In this document: one piece after another, positions 1 through 14,264 of the stretch | Layout of the letters: each line of letters starts with the position of its first letter | How positions within the stretch are numbered: the stretch's first letter is position 1 | Assembly: GCF_019703515.2 (NCBI RefSeq) | Contig: NC_059362.1 | Coordinates: 30,668,326-30,732,325 of the forward strand | Reading direction: 5' to 3' | Length of the DNA stretch: 64,000 nt | Origin: Myxocyprinus asiaticus | Taxonomy: Eukaryota > Chordata > Actinopteri > Cypriniformes > Catostomidae | Position numbers and translations under genes: made by a program | The notes under the pieces: generated by a model | Seen by the model: only the letters and a program-made list of their open reading frames with translations | What the model was told of the DNA's origin: nothing | The model's database searches: none

Positions 1-838
1 TTTTGTCATCCTTGTGTCTCCCAAGAGCTCATTTGTTTATTATGTTTATTGTTTGTTTTTATATGTGCTAATTTTTCATTTTTTAAAATCTGCAAAAACG
101 TTAAAATGGTAACTCAGTTCCTTTTATATTTAGTTCCTCATAACTTTCCAAACTGATATGTCTATAACACACAATTAAACACTGCATGCATGATATACTG
201 GCTGTATGGATATATAAGCATATGTATAAATGGTCCTGCATTCTGTTCAACACATTAACAATTCTCATATTAACAGTTCTATCATTTCCTATCCCTTCTG
301 TATCGTTAACTTTTACCTTTTCTACTTGAGAGTTATCTATTTAAACATTGAGTTTCTCTGCCAAAGGTCATGCACAAATTCAACCCTATAAAGAACATGC
401 ATACAACCACAGACAGCTTATCAAAAAGAACACAGTCTCTCCTACAACATAGTTTAGACAGAATAAGCTATGTGCATCCAATCCTTTCAAGAAACTTTGA
501 ACTTCACCATGACTCAGGCAGGAGAAGCTATATTAGACTTAAAATTACACACACACATACACACCCACACATTAATTCAATCTGTCAGATCTGTGACTTA
601 GTCAGACATCCCAACGTGCTGAAGCTTAGTCAACAGCACACAGTCTCTGGAGTTGTCTCCCTTTTGGCAGTGCCACAGCACATCTTACAGCACTTTAGAA
701 GTGCTTTTGTAGACAAAAGACTGTTTTTAATCTTATTTAGTTTGATAGAATGAGCTTCTGAACTTTTACTGTTTTTAATCAATATTTCCCCTAAAGTATA
801 CTGCAGACACTGTAAACTTAAATTAGATAGTGAAGATG
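1..838. other. nhsl1 intron, left edge of window
   Basis: This is AT-rich sequence upstream of the first nhsl1 exon seen here. I found no exon with plausible splice sites and NHS-family coding. The open frames at 370-753 (+) and 630-854 (-) resemble no known protein. It is most likely intron, since the 5' exons of nhsl1 lie outside the window to the left. Confidence 0.6.
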
Positions 839-840
839 TA

Positions 841-2400
841 CAGGTGCATCTCAATAAATTAGAATGTCGTGGAAAAGTTCATTTATTTCAGTAATTCAAC
901 TCAAATTGTGAAACTCGTGTATTAAATAAATTCAGTGCACACAGACTGAAGTAGTTTAAGTCTTTGGTTCTTTTAATTGTGATGATTTTGGCTCACATTT
1001 AACAAAAACCCACCAATTCACTATCTCAAAAAATTAGAATATGGTGACATGCCAATCAGCTAATCAACTCAAAACACCTGCAAAGGTTTCCTGAGCCTTC
1101 AAAATGGTCTCTCAGTTTGGTTCACTAGGCTACACAATCATGGGGAAGACTGCTGATCTGACAGTTGTCCAGAACACAATCATTGACACCCTTCACAAGG
1201 AGGGTAAGCCACAAACATTCATTGCCAAAGAAGCTGGCTGTTCACAGAGTGCTATATCCAAGCATGTTAACAGAAAGTTGAGTAGAAGGAAAAAGTGTGG
1301 AAGAAAAAGATGCACAACCAACCGAGAGAACCGCAGCCTTATGAGGATTGTCAAGCAAAATCGATTCAAGAATTTGGGTGAACTTCACAAGGAATGGACT
1401 GAGGCTGGGGTCAAGGCATCAAGAGCCACCACACACAGACGTGTCAAGGAATTTGGCTACAGTTGTTGTATTCCTCTTGTTAAGCCACTCCTGAACCACA
1501 GACAACGTCAGAGGCGTCTTACCTGGGCTAAGGAGAAGAAGAACTGGACTGTTGCCCAGTGGTCCAAAGTCCTCTTTTCAGATGAATCCAAGGTCCTAGA
1601 GTCTGGAAGAAGGGTGGAGAAGCTCATAGCCCAACTTGCTTGAAGTCCAGTGTTAAGTTTCCACAGTCTGTGATGATTTGGGGTGCAACGTCATCTGCTG
1701 GTCTTGGTCCATTGTGTTTTTTGAAAACCAAAGTCACTGCACCCGTTTACCAAGAAATTTTGAAGCACTTCATGTTTCCTTCTGCTGACCAGCTTTTTAA
1801 AGATGCTGATTTCATTTTCCAGCAGGATTTGGCACCTGCCCACACTGCCAAAAGCACCAAAAGTTGGTTAAATGACCATGGTGTTGGTGTGCTTGTCTGG
1901 CCAGCAAACTCACCAGACCTGAACCCCATAGAGAATCTATGGGGTATTGTCAAGAGGAAAATGAGAAACAAGAGACCAAAAAATGCAGATGAGCTGAAGG
2001 CCACTGTCAAAGAAACCTGGGCTTCCATACCACCTCAGCAGTGCCACAAACTGATCACCTCCATGCCACGCCGAACTGAGGCAGTAATTAAAGCAAAAGG
2101 AGCCTCTACCAAGTATTGAGTACATATACAGTAAATGAACATACTTTCCAGAAGGCCAACAATTCACTAAAAATGTTTTTTTTTATTGGTCTTATGATGT
2201 ATTCTAATTTTTTGAGATAGTGAATTGATGGGTTTTTGTTAAATGTGAGCCAAAATCATCACAATTAAAAGAACCAAAGACTTAAACTATTTCAGTCTGT
2301 GTGCACTGAATTTATTTAATACACAAGTTTCACAATTTGAGTTGAATTACTGAAATAAATGAACTTTTCCACGACATTCTAATTTATTGAGATGCACCTG
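841..2400 (+). mobile_element. Tc1-type DNA transposon, near full length
   Basis: A 1,560 bp element bounded by TA dinucleotides at 839-840 and 2401-2402. Its ends are CAGGTGCATCTCAATAAATT and the reverse complement. The inverted repeats run about 200 bp on each side and stay closely matched, as in the long-TIR (IR/DR) group of fish Tc1 elements. The interior holds a broken transposase. It lies in an nhsl1 intron in the sense orientation. Confidence 0.95.
1104..2119 (+). pseudogene. Tc1 transposase, split by a frame change
   Basis: The transposase is split between two frames, 1104-1643 and 1640-2119. The first half has the paired helix-turn-helix DNA-binding region (AKEAGCSQSAISKHV) and ends just after the first catalytic Asp in FSDES. 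The second half has the second Asp (FQQDLAPAHT) and the third acidic residue (NSPDLNPIENLWG), and it ends with an ordinary Tc1 C-terminus. Relative to the family, a short stretch after FSDES is missing (roughly 25 nt by eye) and this shifts the frame. All three DDE residues remain, but no single protein contains them, so the copy should not be active. Confidence 0.9.
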
Positions 2401-2559
2401 TATATTCATCTTTTAGTCTAGTTTTCATATTGTTTGGTTGTACAGAATGTGTGTGACTCTGTATGAAAGTTGCACTTGTACATGGGTGTGTGTGTGTGCT
2501 CTGCATGTATGTTACTAACTGGCCCTTTTGCCTGTCTGTCCTCGTCAACTGGTCTCCAG

Positions 2560-2691
2560 GGGAGACATTTGACAGGCAGGCCAGCATTCGCCGCTCTCTA
2601 ATAAACACTGAAACTCTGGCCCGCCGGCCCAAGAAGGTTAAGCGGAGAAAGACTATATCAGGGGTGCCTGACAGCATTCAACAGGAACTAG
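2560..2691 (+). CDS. nhsl1: nhsl1 internal exon with basic segment
   Basis: The acceptor is TCTCCAG and the donor is GTATGG. The exon encodes about 43 residues, including the family block RQASIRRSL and the basic run RPKKVKRRKT. It ends in phase 1 and joins the next exon at 5490 with the frame kept. Confidence 0.88.
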
Positions 2692-5600
2692 GTATGGTAT
2701 GGCTTTGCCAGCTCTCTCAGCTGCTGCTCCTGCCTGGCCTGTTTCCATTTAGATGGTTGAGTTTCATCTACTGTAGTTTTCATGATTCTGCCTCGCATTC
2801 CTGACCCAGCACCACTCCACATTTTCTTTAGGTTGATTTGTAAGTCTTAGAATCATCATAATCTGAACTCATTGCTATCCAAAAGAACTTTCATTCTAAT
2901 TTAAAGGGATAGTTCATCCAACAATGAAAATTGTGCCATCATTTACTCACCCTTATTGTTCCAAACCAGTTTCTTTCCTTTTGTGAAACATAAAAGGAGA
3001 TGTTAGGCAGACTGTTTGCTTCAGTCACCATTCACTGTCATTAAATGGAAAAAAAGGTGAAAGTGAATGGAGGAAGGAGAGAACAGAAATGAAGAATTTT
3101 CACGTTTCGGTGAACGTTCCCTTTGAAATTGGTCTTGAGAGGCTATACCCAAATCATCTAGCATTTCACACATTAGCTAACCATTATAGAATCTTTAGTG
3201 CCCTTAATGAGGATTTCATTGTTTAGTCTCTTTTTGCCAAGCCTTTGCATGCTCAGTTTTCCCTTAACTCTCGACCCCCTGTGTTATATAACCTTATTAT
3301 CCAACAGCTGGATCCAGCGGTATTCCATTTCCCACCTCTCCCCTGAGTCATTCCTGTTTGTTTATGTGAGTGCTGATAGTTGTATGCAGTGGTGAACATG
3401 GCCACACTTTGCTTTGCATCCAACTGCAGCCACTGTATATTCCTCTATCCAGATTCCTCTGGCAGAACACTTCATATTTTATAAGTAGAGTAATAGAGGG
3501 GGAGGGGAGCGGCAAATGAACATGGATGTAGCGGAAGAAATGTACACATACACCTCCTGGTTGGCTGTTTTATTTATTTATTTATTTTTATCTGGGTAAC
3601 AAGAATAAAGACAAGTTTTGTAATACATCCATTTTCAATAACACTATAATACTGTTAAAATTGCCATCTCTGCTTGCGTACATGCTAGATTACTGGGACT
3701 GTTGAAAGGGCTTTTTGTGTCACTTATTGTTTTTTGGCTATTGCAGATATGCTTTTAGCAACCCTTTCTTTACCAGAACAGGTGTGGGGTGGGGGGTGTA
3801 GAGTTCAAATTCTTTAACAGTGTTTTGTTGATAAAGATGCACAATTAATCTGCTTTAAGTCCCATTCTGTTTTTATACATGTAGAGGATGAGGGGTTAAC
3901 TTCATAAACCAGTGTCATTTCTCTGGGGCTAAAACTAAAGCTGATCTGATAGTGACATTTTTAAGACAAGTCTCTGTCTGGCAGTTTGAATGTTATGATT
4001 ACTATTGTATGGTAATTTATTCTCTAACAGTAAGCATGATATTAAGAAGATGCAAGATTTGTGCATTACGCTGCCTGTGTTTGTGTATGATAATTACAGG
4101 AGGCATAATTCATTAACAGCCTGCAGTTTTCTACTAAATTCTCAAAAACATGTGCATGCTTGCATTTGTGAATAAGCTCAGGCCCCATTTACACCTTGCA
4201 TTAACATGCATTTTCGGATTGCACTTGACCACATTAAATGACCGGTGTAAATGCACCCAAGACACATTGTGATCGGATCGTTATCGGATCACTAAAACCA
4301 CATTCAAAAAAGGTGTAAATGCATTTTCGTTAACCGGATACAACTACGTAAGTAATTAATTATGTTATGAGGTTATGCTACAGTCATCTGTTGTTAAAGT
4401 GCTGTGTTGTGGGTTCTTGCCTTTTTCTGTTAATTCTACCCTCGCAATATGAAAAACAAAACAGAACAGTCACTGCCATTTTGCAATCTTGTCATCCGAA
4501 CAATGAACAATATCTCATTAGTTATTCAATTGGAATATGTCATCTTCAGGGGTTAAATTGGGATTTTTGAGGAGACACAGACTAGGTGGAAGCATAATGC
4601 TTATGTACTTAACTTTAAAGGTGTTTTCGAGCAAGCATAATCGCTAAATGGAGTCGGAATGCATAAAAAAATACTGAACTGGACACTGCCTGCAGGAAAT
4701 AAAAAGATTTGATGAACAAACTGCCAATATTTTTTTCTATTTTTAATTGGAGTTGCTGGAATGTTTGTTTTTCTCCTCAAATACCTACTCACTCACGTCA
4801 GGCTACACTCACACATTTCAGATGAGAAGCATAGTGCTTAAGAATCGCTGATCGCAAGATGAATATCATTAACTTAGATGAAGGAAAAACCCTGACTGTA
4901 AAAATCATGGAAAGCATTATAATTATGCATCAATGTTTTTAAAATTCGCTAAAAGACAGAGAATTTTCAGATTGCACTGGCTCTGAAATAGTGTTTTCCA
5001 TTTTGTGCAGGTTACTTTGATCATATCACTATCCAATCACAGTGAAAACGAATTTGACTACAAGGTGTAAATGCAATCCAGCTAAAGAAAATCCAGATAC
5101 TATCTGGATCTGAAATGCATGTTAACACAAGGTGTAAATGGGGCCTCATAATGATGGTATGTGTGTTAGTGTGTCATAGTACTACTGTACCAGCCGCCTC
5201 TTCCCTCTGTTAGCTAAGATCCTCTACTAGTGCAGACACTCTCATTAACACATTTAGGAACGTACAACATATTTGGTGTCAGCCACTAAGATATCAACCA
5301 TAATTTAGGTTTCCAGAAGTCATTAACTTGTCACATGTGGATACAGCTAATCAAATTAATTAGCTCTCAACAGAGAGGGTTAATCTGATTGGTAGCTGAT
5401 GTCACAAAGAGCCAGGGGACAGAAGCAGAGAAACATGCAGCTGTAGCATATTTCATAATTATCTTAATTTCTGTTTTTCTCTGCACCAGTAAAAGGGCGT
5501 GGAGGAGAGCTTCGGCCACAGTCGATGTTTATCCCTGGACAGTATTCAACACTTGGGCGAGTCGGGAGTTGGAATTCTCGATCTGAGACAAAAGATTCTG

Positions 5601-8600
5601 GCTGCCAAACTGAGGAGGTGAAAATCGTCCCACCTTCTGTGAGGAGAATACGGGCACAGAAGGGCCAAGGAATCGCTGCTCAAATGGCTGGCATCTCCAC
5701 CTCTGCCACCAACATCTCTGCTGTTTCTGATGGGAGCTCCTCTGGAAGTTCAATAGTTGTAATGGCACCCCATTTTTGCCATGATAGCAAGCGTTTCCAC
5801 AGCTTGCCCCGAGGTGCACGGGTCTCTCTAAATGCAGAGCCCCTATATAGCAGTACCCCATTCAGGCCAGAAGATTCTACAGCAAAAGCACCACAACAGA
5901 TCAGAAAATTACAGGTAGATGACACTGTGGTGCACATGAGGAATGCCCCCAGGGCATGCACCCCAGCCCGCCCAAAATCTCAGGAGGTAAGAGGTACTCA
6001 TCGGGAGTGGGGATCTGTCTCTGGTCCTGCCTGTGTAGTTTCTCCACATGCAGCCTACTCAACTTCACTTATACCTAATGCTACTCTGTTATGTTCTACT
6101 GAGGTTATAGCACTTCACACCACATCAAGCCCTGGCCAGAACCCAATTGGTGGGTCACCGTACCCTAAAGTTAGGCCTCATAGCATGATATCAACTGTCA
6201 ACAGTGAGAGCACCAGTAGTGTGGCCACAGGTTCCCACACACCAGAAGTAGGCATTAAGGATACCTGTAGTGAGACTGGCCGGTCAGATAGCAGTTTGCC
6301 CAGCCACAGCACAATTGCTGCAGGAACAATGTCTTCGGATGAGCAATGGATTTATGACTCCCCTGAAAACGTGTTGCCCAGAAGGAACCTGACTTCCAGC
6401 TGTTCAACACCTATAAATCATCTATATAGTAGCCTTGAATGCTCCTCAAAAGGCACAGACTCTGGTTCACTCTACTCTATGGACAATGATGGCTATTACA
6501 CTTCCATGCATCTGGATTCAGGCCTTCGGTCAAGGAGCCAGGGTAGTGGCCATGGTCATGGCATAGGAGGCAGGGCAGCAAGACATAGTATGTATGAGTG
6601 CCTGGGTCAGCAAGAAGACCAAACCAGCTTGTACAGTGACCGCTCACTGTCACGTTCCATCTCGCTACGCAAATCAAAGAAGCCACCTATTCCACCAGCA
6701 CGCACAGACTCGCTACGTCGAAAGCCTAAGAAAACCAACTCTCCAAATGCCAACATTGGAGGATCGGTTTTGAATGAGTCATTGATTGCCACACTCCAAC
6801 AGTCACTTCAGAATGGGCTGAAAGGGAAGGGGTCATCCACACCATCTCACAGTCCTTGCAGCGACTATGAGGATCCCTGGATGCTCCGTCCCAGGAGCCA
6901 GAGCAGCATTAGTGCAGGCGGTAGTGGCGTATCAGCAACAGGGATGGCTAATGTTTACGCCATCTGTCACGTCACACCATCTCACAGTGACACTAGTAGC
7001 CTGCGTTCTGATTATGCAGATTCATGGAGCTACTACATGGATTATCCTCATCCATCTGGTGATCAGACGCATTCATCATGCACTAATGCACTGTCTGCTG
7101 GACAAGCAGGTAAGATCACAAATGGAAGAGGTCTCTACAATGGTACCCAAACCACCCTTCCTCCTGCTCAAGAAAGAAGTGATGTGTCAGTAAAGCCTAG
7201 AACAGGCACCTCCTCACCAGACAGGGTGCATCGATTGACTTCTCCATCAAGTGGATACTCAAGTCAGTCCAACACTCCCACAGCTGGCACTCCTGTCCCC
7301 TCTTTCATGAGGTGCAGGTCCCCATCAGGTAGCAAGCCCAAGCCCAGTGTACCTGAAAGAAAGTCATCTTTGATTTCATCTATATCCATCTCTTCTTCTT
7401 CCACCTCTCTTTCCTCCAACACCTCGGATTCTATCAGGAACAATGTCCCTCCTCCACCTCCTCTTCCTGCTGCCCCTGTGGCTCATTTACCTTTCAACCC
7501 TCCATCCTATTCTCCTCCCCTTCCTCCCTCCAGCCCTGTTTGCAATGCAAACCAGTTATTTCCTCCTCTTCCTGTTTTACCCATGACCCCTCATCAACAA
7601 GCATCTGTGTGCCTTCCTTACATAAATTCCTCCCCTGAATTTCCACCTCCTCCACCTCCAGAGGTGTTGATTGACCCTGTCTTATTAAGCCTCAATAGTT
7701 CTTGTAGCCCTCCACCTCCTCCTCCGCCACCATTCCCTGATTGTTCTACCATCCCTCCTTATCCTTCACCCCCAATTCCAGTTCTGTCCAGCAGGGCACC
7801 ACCTGCTCCCTCCTCTGCTAGCTTGAAGGAAATAAAGGGCAGCCTTAAGCCAGTGAACCCAGGGAGACAGCCAGTGTCCTCTCACTCCGAGGAGCCTAAA
7901 AAGTGTGGCATGCCACTGGTTACCCCCTTTGCCCTGCAGAGTGTGCAGCTGCGTTCGGTGAAGCAGCCAGAAAACAGTGAAGTTAGCTGCTCCAATTTTG
8001 ACGAAATAGCAGCTGAGCAGATGGTCATTAAGCCGCAGACACCAGAGAAGCCCAAAAAACCAGACCATCCATTTGTTCCTCAGGTTTCTTGTAAACCTCA
8101 AAATTCAAATGAAACACAAAGGCCATCATCTCCAGAGAAGAGACTCTCCATCCAGCATAGACTAGATAGTCATGTTGAAGTACAACCCAACTGTGAAAAA
8201 TCACATTCTGAACCGACATCCTGCCTTACAGATGGGTCTATGGATCTTAGTGACAATAAGGTCACAGCTGAAGCAGATGGTCTAGAGACTGACTTATCAT
8301 CACCAGTGGACATGCCACAAAACTCTACACCCAAGAAAAAGCCTCCTATGGTTTCTGAAAAGCCAAAGTTTTCTTTCACCTTTTCCTCCTTTTCCACACC
8401 TGACTGTAAAACAGAAGAGAACTGTGCATCCAAAACAGCATCCACAGCCAATGATGACAGTGATTTGCTGAGTGCTCAAAATGAGGTGATAACTTCTACA
8501 ACAGAAAGTCAGGACACCACTCATGTGCCAGAAAAGAAGACAGAGAATGATGGGTGTGACATTTCTGTACCTCCCATGGAGATAAGAGACATTTCTACCA

Positions 8601-11600
8601 CAAATGGTGAAGCTCAGGAGTTCATCAAGACTGTTCTTAATATGGACAAGGGCACCTCTGAAGGAGATGGGGAAGAAGATGGAGGAGATGATGACGAAGA
8701 TGTAACCAACAGCACCGGATCGGTTGGCTCTAAAGATGATGAAAGTGGTAAGTCAGATCTTCCTAATTTTACTCTGTGGTAGTGTTGTCAAAAGTACCGG
8801 TACTTCGGTAAAAAGTTGATACTAAAATAAAAAAGATGTAACGATACCAGTGTTTCTGCAGTACTGCTAGTACCGAGCACCGACTCAATCCGGTACCAGT
8901 GCGCAATATGACTGACACACGACAGCTTTAAAATGCTCACAGACTTAATTTGAATGCATGCTCTGTTACTCCTTTTACACTGAAATGGACAGTTAATCCA
9001 AGTGACATGTCTTAATGTGATTTATTAAACAGCTGAAGGCTGCAGTCTTAGCGTGGATGAGCTGCGTACTTTAAATTAATGTATAAATCCGACCACTCAT
9101 CCACTAGAAACTCCACAGACACTGAGAATCATTCACGTTGTTTGAGATGACAAAGCAGAGCATTTATCCACTGTGAACCACGCAGCACATGTAAACTATA
9201 TATTTATATAATTAAATCACAGAATTTGCACTTTAATCTCAACTCAACTTTATTTATATAGCATTTAAAACAACAGAGTTGACCAAAGTGCTTCACAGTA
9301 ATAAAATTAAAATATAACATTTCAAAATTACCACATACACAAACACCAGTAGTCTAAATACAAACACTCCCAAAACTGTGTCCTACATTTCATTTCTCAG
9401 ACTCAAAAGACAATGTAAACATATGAGATTTCAGATGTGACTTAAGTCTTCAATGATCACACTGGGCCGTGCTGTGAACTGTTTATCCAGAAAAGTAAAG
9501 CTTTTGGCAAAAAACACGTCATAATAAAACCATGATTCAAAATAAAAGCTAGATGCTTGAAATTGAAGAAATTAAATAAAAAATGTAATAAAAATATATT
9601 AATAATACAACTGTATAGTAAAATGTAATATTCTCTGTAATAATAATAATACAAATAATAATAACAATAATTAATCAATTTATCACAAGCAAGACAAGTT
9701 TGGCAAAAAAGAAAATAAAAAAATGCAATGACCATTTCACCCATTTTCCATTATTAAAAGTTTTAAGAATTAATTGATTAGACACCATTTTGATGATTAA
9801 ACTAAACTTTAAAACATGTTCTGGAAAATAATAATAATTATTAAATTAAAATTATTAAAATAAACTAATAACTAAACTTATGTGTTCAATAGCACATTAT
9901 CATATTAGCATATTTTTGCTGTGGTATCGAAATTGGTATCGAAAACTGTGAAATTTCACTGGTATCGGTATAGACTACTGAAATTTTGGTACCATGACAA
10001 CACTACTCTGTGGGGTTGGAGATCATTTGTAAAACCAAATTACATAGTATCATGCATTTTTAAATACTTGGGCCTTTTTTAAAGAGTCATGTATTCAAGA
10101 TTTACATTACATAAAGAGGGATGATTGAAACAAGAGGAGGGCCACATTAGTGACTTTAAGCATAAAAGTAAATCAAGAGTAAACTATTATATGTATATGA
10201 GTGTCTACATTAAAGAGAAGAGGTGGCAGCTTTTGCTCACATCAGGGCTTAGAGTGGAATGTCACTGCGGCAACCCTTTGTATTTAGTCCTTCTTTACCT
10301 CCCTTTCTCTCTCTCTTTCCCCAACTCTGTCACTATGTTCATTCGGTCACCCCTCCCCTCTCACCATCTGTCCTCCTGACTTCTGATGCTTTCATCCACC
10401 TTAACTGTCTCACTCTTGCCTATCTAACAACTCTTTTATCCCTCTATTTCTGTTCTCTTATTTATGCCTTCCCTCACCAGCTGTTTTGCATGTCTAAAAC
10501 TAGCGTGCTTTTCCCCCCTTATCCCTCCCTCACTCACTCACGTCGTTTGACTTCCCCTTCTTCCTAACTCTCACTCTTCCCTCTCGTTATGGTCGGGATA
10601 GGATGGGGCAGCATTCCCAAGGGAAAGCTGTTTAAACGGGATGGGGTGGGGCCGGCAGTGGGTAGAGGAGATGAGAAATGAGGGAGGGGGAGGGAAGAGA
10701 GCGCATAACGTGAGAATACACTCAGTAGCTCTAGCAAGTGCAGATGTGAGATGAGAGGAGAGCAGAGCAGAGCAAGTGAACTCTGATGGCAAGGTGGATA
10801 CAACCATGAGAATGTAAGAGAAGGTCAAGCATACAGATTTTTACCTGTCATGATACGTGTTATATTTGAAGAGCTTAACTCATGTGTGTCTCCTTGGATT
10901 TATTGACAGCTATGTGATGTGTCTTGGTACTTGCAAGAAGTGCTGGATTTTGATTGGCTGTTTCTAACTCTTTATGTTTTCTGACATTTTGCATAATATC
11001 ATTTATTGAGTGTGTTAGTTTTAAATATGTGTATCAGGTTGTCCTCACCATGTTTTGAATGTTCTTGTTGGACAAGTTTTTCCATACATGCCTGTGCATT
11101 TTAACGTAACAGTATCTATGTCTAGTATGCAAGGCATGATAAGCATGAAACTTTCTGTTTGTCACATGGATCCTAATCAGTGTGATTCATATCACTGGCA
11201 CTATGTGATCTGAAGAATCCATCAACTATTTGTTTTGGTTTTGGTTTTGCTCAGTTATATCTTCATATATTCTTCCTGTAAAGTTTGTTGTTATCTGATT
11301 AGTATGTAACTAACATGGTGATATCCAATTGTAATAACAATACTGTGCAATAACAACACTATGTTAATATAAGAGTATAATATATAAGTGTTTGCTTCTG
11401 CTAGGTGAGCTTTTTGAGTCCAGCACAGCAGATACCTCTCAAGATCCCACAATTAACGGCAACACCTGTGGGGACATGGTGACTCCCACGCGCCCCCGGA
11501 CCACTGATGACCTCTTCGCTGCTATTCACAGGTAAATTGCCACAGTACTTTGCTGGGATACCTTCTCCAGTTCCATCCACTTCCTTATTATTCTTTCCCT

Positions 11601-14233
11601 CTCCCATGCCGTAAATTGCTGTTCTCTGCCTTTCATAACTTTAAAGCAGGCTGTCCTATCCAATTTAAGATACATCCATCAAAAGCTGGAGTGTGGAAGG
11701 AAAGCAGCCTGTAAAGAGTAGGGTTTTTGTGGTCTCTGTTTGTCAGATGAAGAGATGCCCCAGGCTGATGTATTACTCTACTAGATGCTCATGTACAGTT
11801 TGGCTGTGTTAAAGGAACATGCACTAGCTCATAAAGGCATAGTTCAACAATCATCATTTACTCACCCTCATATTGTTCCAAACCTGTATGACTCTCTTTC
11901 TTCTAAGGAACACAAAAGGAGATGTTGGGTAGAATGATAGCCTCAGTTACCATTCACTTTCATTGTATAATGATACAATGACAGTGAATTGTGACTGAGG
12001 TTTACATACTGCCTAAGATCTCCTTTTTCGTTCCATGGAAGAAATTACGGATTACTTGTTTGGAATAACATGTGAGTGAGGTAATGATTTAAATGATAAT
12101 TTGTGGCCTTAATGCAGTCCTTCAACTGCACCTCTGTCACATACTGAATGGTGCATTAATTAAGATTCATTATTTTTTTGTTTGCACTTTGCAGACTTGC
12201 ATGCATAACCTACATAAGTACACACCCACATTTGTGTCTATAAACTGACACAGCGTTATCGCATATGTAGGCTATGCAGTAGTCACCTGTAGTGGGCAGG
12301 TTTTTGAAGTTCTTCTGCACGTCACACAATTTCATTCAAGAGGATTTGGTTTCCTTCTGCTCTGGTCCGCTGCAGTCTCACACAGATATTAGAGCAAAAG
12401 ATATCCTTGAAATGTAAGACCAGTTTAGATGTAGAGTGAAAGAGCACCAGATGCTTTGTGTGCTCAGTAAATCCTGCAGTTTGCCAGGTGCCACTCTAAA
12501 GCGCTGAGCTTTAGATTGAATCAAATAAAAAGCCAGAATGGAAGCTAGATTACAAGCACAGTGTGTACAGCATTTCTCCCAAGATTTGACCTGATGCGTT
12601 TTGAAGGCTTTTAACTGTATAAAAGGGATTTATCACCCAAAAATTTAAATTTTGTTATCATTTACTCACCTGTTATCATGTTGTTCTAAAACCTTTGGTA
12701 TTCTCTTTCTTCCATCACCATTCACTTTCATTGCATCTTTTTTCAATACAATGAAAGTGAATGGTGACTGAGACACACATTCTTTCTAACATCTTTTGTG
12801 TTCCACTGAGGAAAGAAAGTCATACAGGTTTGGAACAAAATGAGGGTGGGTAAATAATGACAGAATGTCCATTTTTCCATTTTCAATTAAATTTAGTAAT
12901 TTAGCAGATGCTTTTGTCCAAAGCAACTTAAAAATAAGGAGCATACCTAGCAATTTGTCTTACAGAAGTCAACAATATAAAATAACAAGTTCTCAGTGTG
13001 GCTGGAGTAGTATAGAAACTAGCTTAGATGAAAGAGACAGACAAAAACTTTTTTTAATTTGTTTTTTATTGTTAAACATTAAGTAAGTGCATTTAGTGTA
13101 AATTGGTTAAGTGCTCTCTAAACAGATGTGTTTTCAGCTGGTTCTTGAATGTTGTTTCAGCTGATCGTGTGGAGGTTGGAAGCTCATTTCACCACAGAGG
13201 AACAGAGAAAGTGAATTCATTTTTGGTGAACTATCCCTTTAATGTGAAGAATGAAACAAGAAAACGCAGTGGCACAGACCACATTGTTTTCTCTTTTATT
13301 TGATAATTGGAGCTGTTAAAATAGCACTTGCCTTTAATCAGTTTAATGAACTCCCATATAAACCAAGTTCCAGCAGACTTCCTGTCTTAGTCTGCCTCTG
13401 ACACTTTCAACTCATGTAGCAATATATTTCTCTGAAATCTTGCTTTCATAGCTTTTCATTCAATCGTATCTGTTACTCTCTTCCACCCTTTTCTTCCCTG
13501 ATCTCTCCAATCTCCACTTTATCATTCAGCCTGGACCAGCTGGACCAACATACGAGGTGCGGTCTGGCAAGTAATTAGCTATTGGGGTATTCCTCTTGCG
13601 ATGATGCTAGGGGTGGGATTAGCTCTATAATCTCACAGTGCATTTTAGACTTGGGATGGATTTCTTCTCCATCCATCAGTTAATCCCACACTCCCTAATC
13701 TGCAGCAGTTATGCCATGCTAATGAATTTGATTTGATCCTGGACACACATGCTAGCACACTTTCATTGACCCAGGGTCCCCCTACTGGTAGGGGGAAAAA
13801 ACAACCCTCTGGCTTAAAATGATGTTGGGCACTTTGCCCAGTTTGCTTTGATGATTAGGGTTCCATTATGCCTGCACTTCCACAAAGTTGCAAAGTGAGC
13901 TGTATTCCTCTTTGGTTTGGCTTTTAAGGGACTGGAATTCAATTAAACAACCCCAACTTACACATACTTGTGCTATTTATATACTGCATTACGTTATTCC
14001 TGCATTTTTCAATTTTGCTGTAAAGTTTTGGTTTGCTGGGGGCTAGCTGATTTAATGAGAAAGTGGAACAGAAATCAATGGAGGGGACAGACTCATCAAG
14101 ACTGAAAAAATTAATCACAAAAATTGACTCAAGTCTTATTCCAGTCATTCAGCTTCGGGAGGAGTTGCATTAGCTCTTAATTCAAGTGAAGCATGTATAG
14201 TTAACTGTGTTGGCAGTAAAGTGGCAGCAGTAA

Positions 14234-14264
<31 letters not shown>

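Noticed and set aside
370..753. 127-codon frame near the left edge
   Set aside because: There is a His/Thr run from CA repeats, no similarity and no splice sites.
3560..3590. TTTA tandem repeat as a possible LINE tail
   Set aside because: No LINE sequence is adjacent; this is a simple (TTTA)n tract.
6867..7193. Second open frame inside the nhsl1 giant exon, and several minus-strand frames there
   Set aside because: They overlap a well-supported coding exon, show no independent similarity and are shadows of its codon bias.
10259..10828. Overlapping frames in the C/T- and G/A-rich stretch
   Set aside because: Low-complexity sequence gives Ser/Pro/Leu-rich frames on both strands; there are no exon signals.
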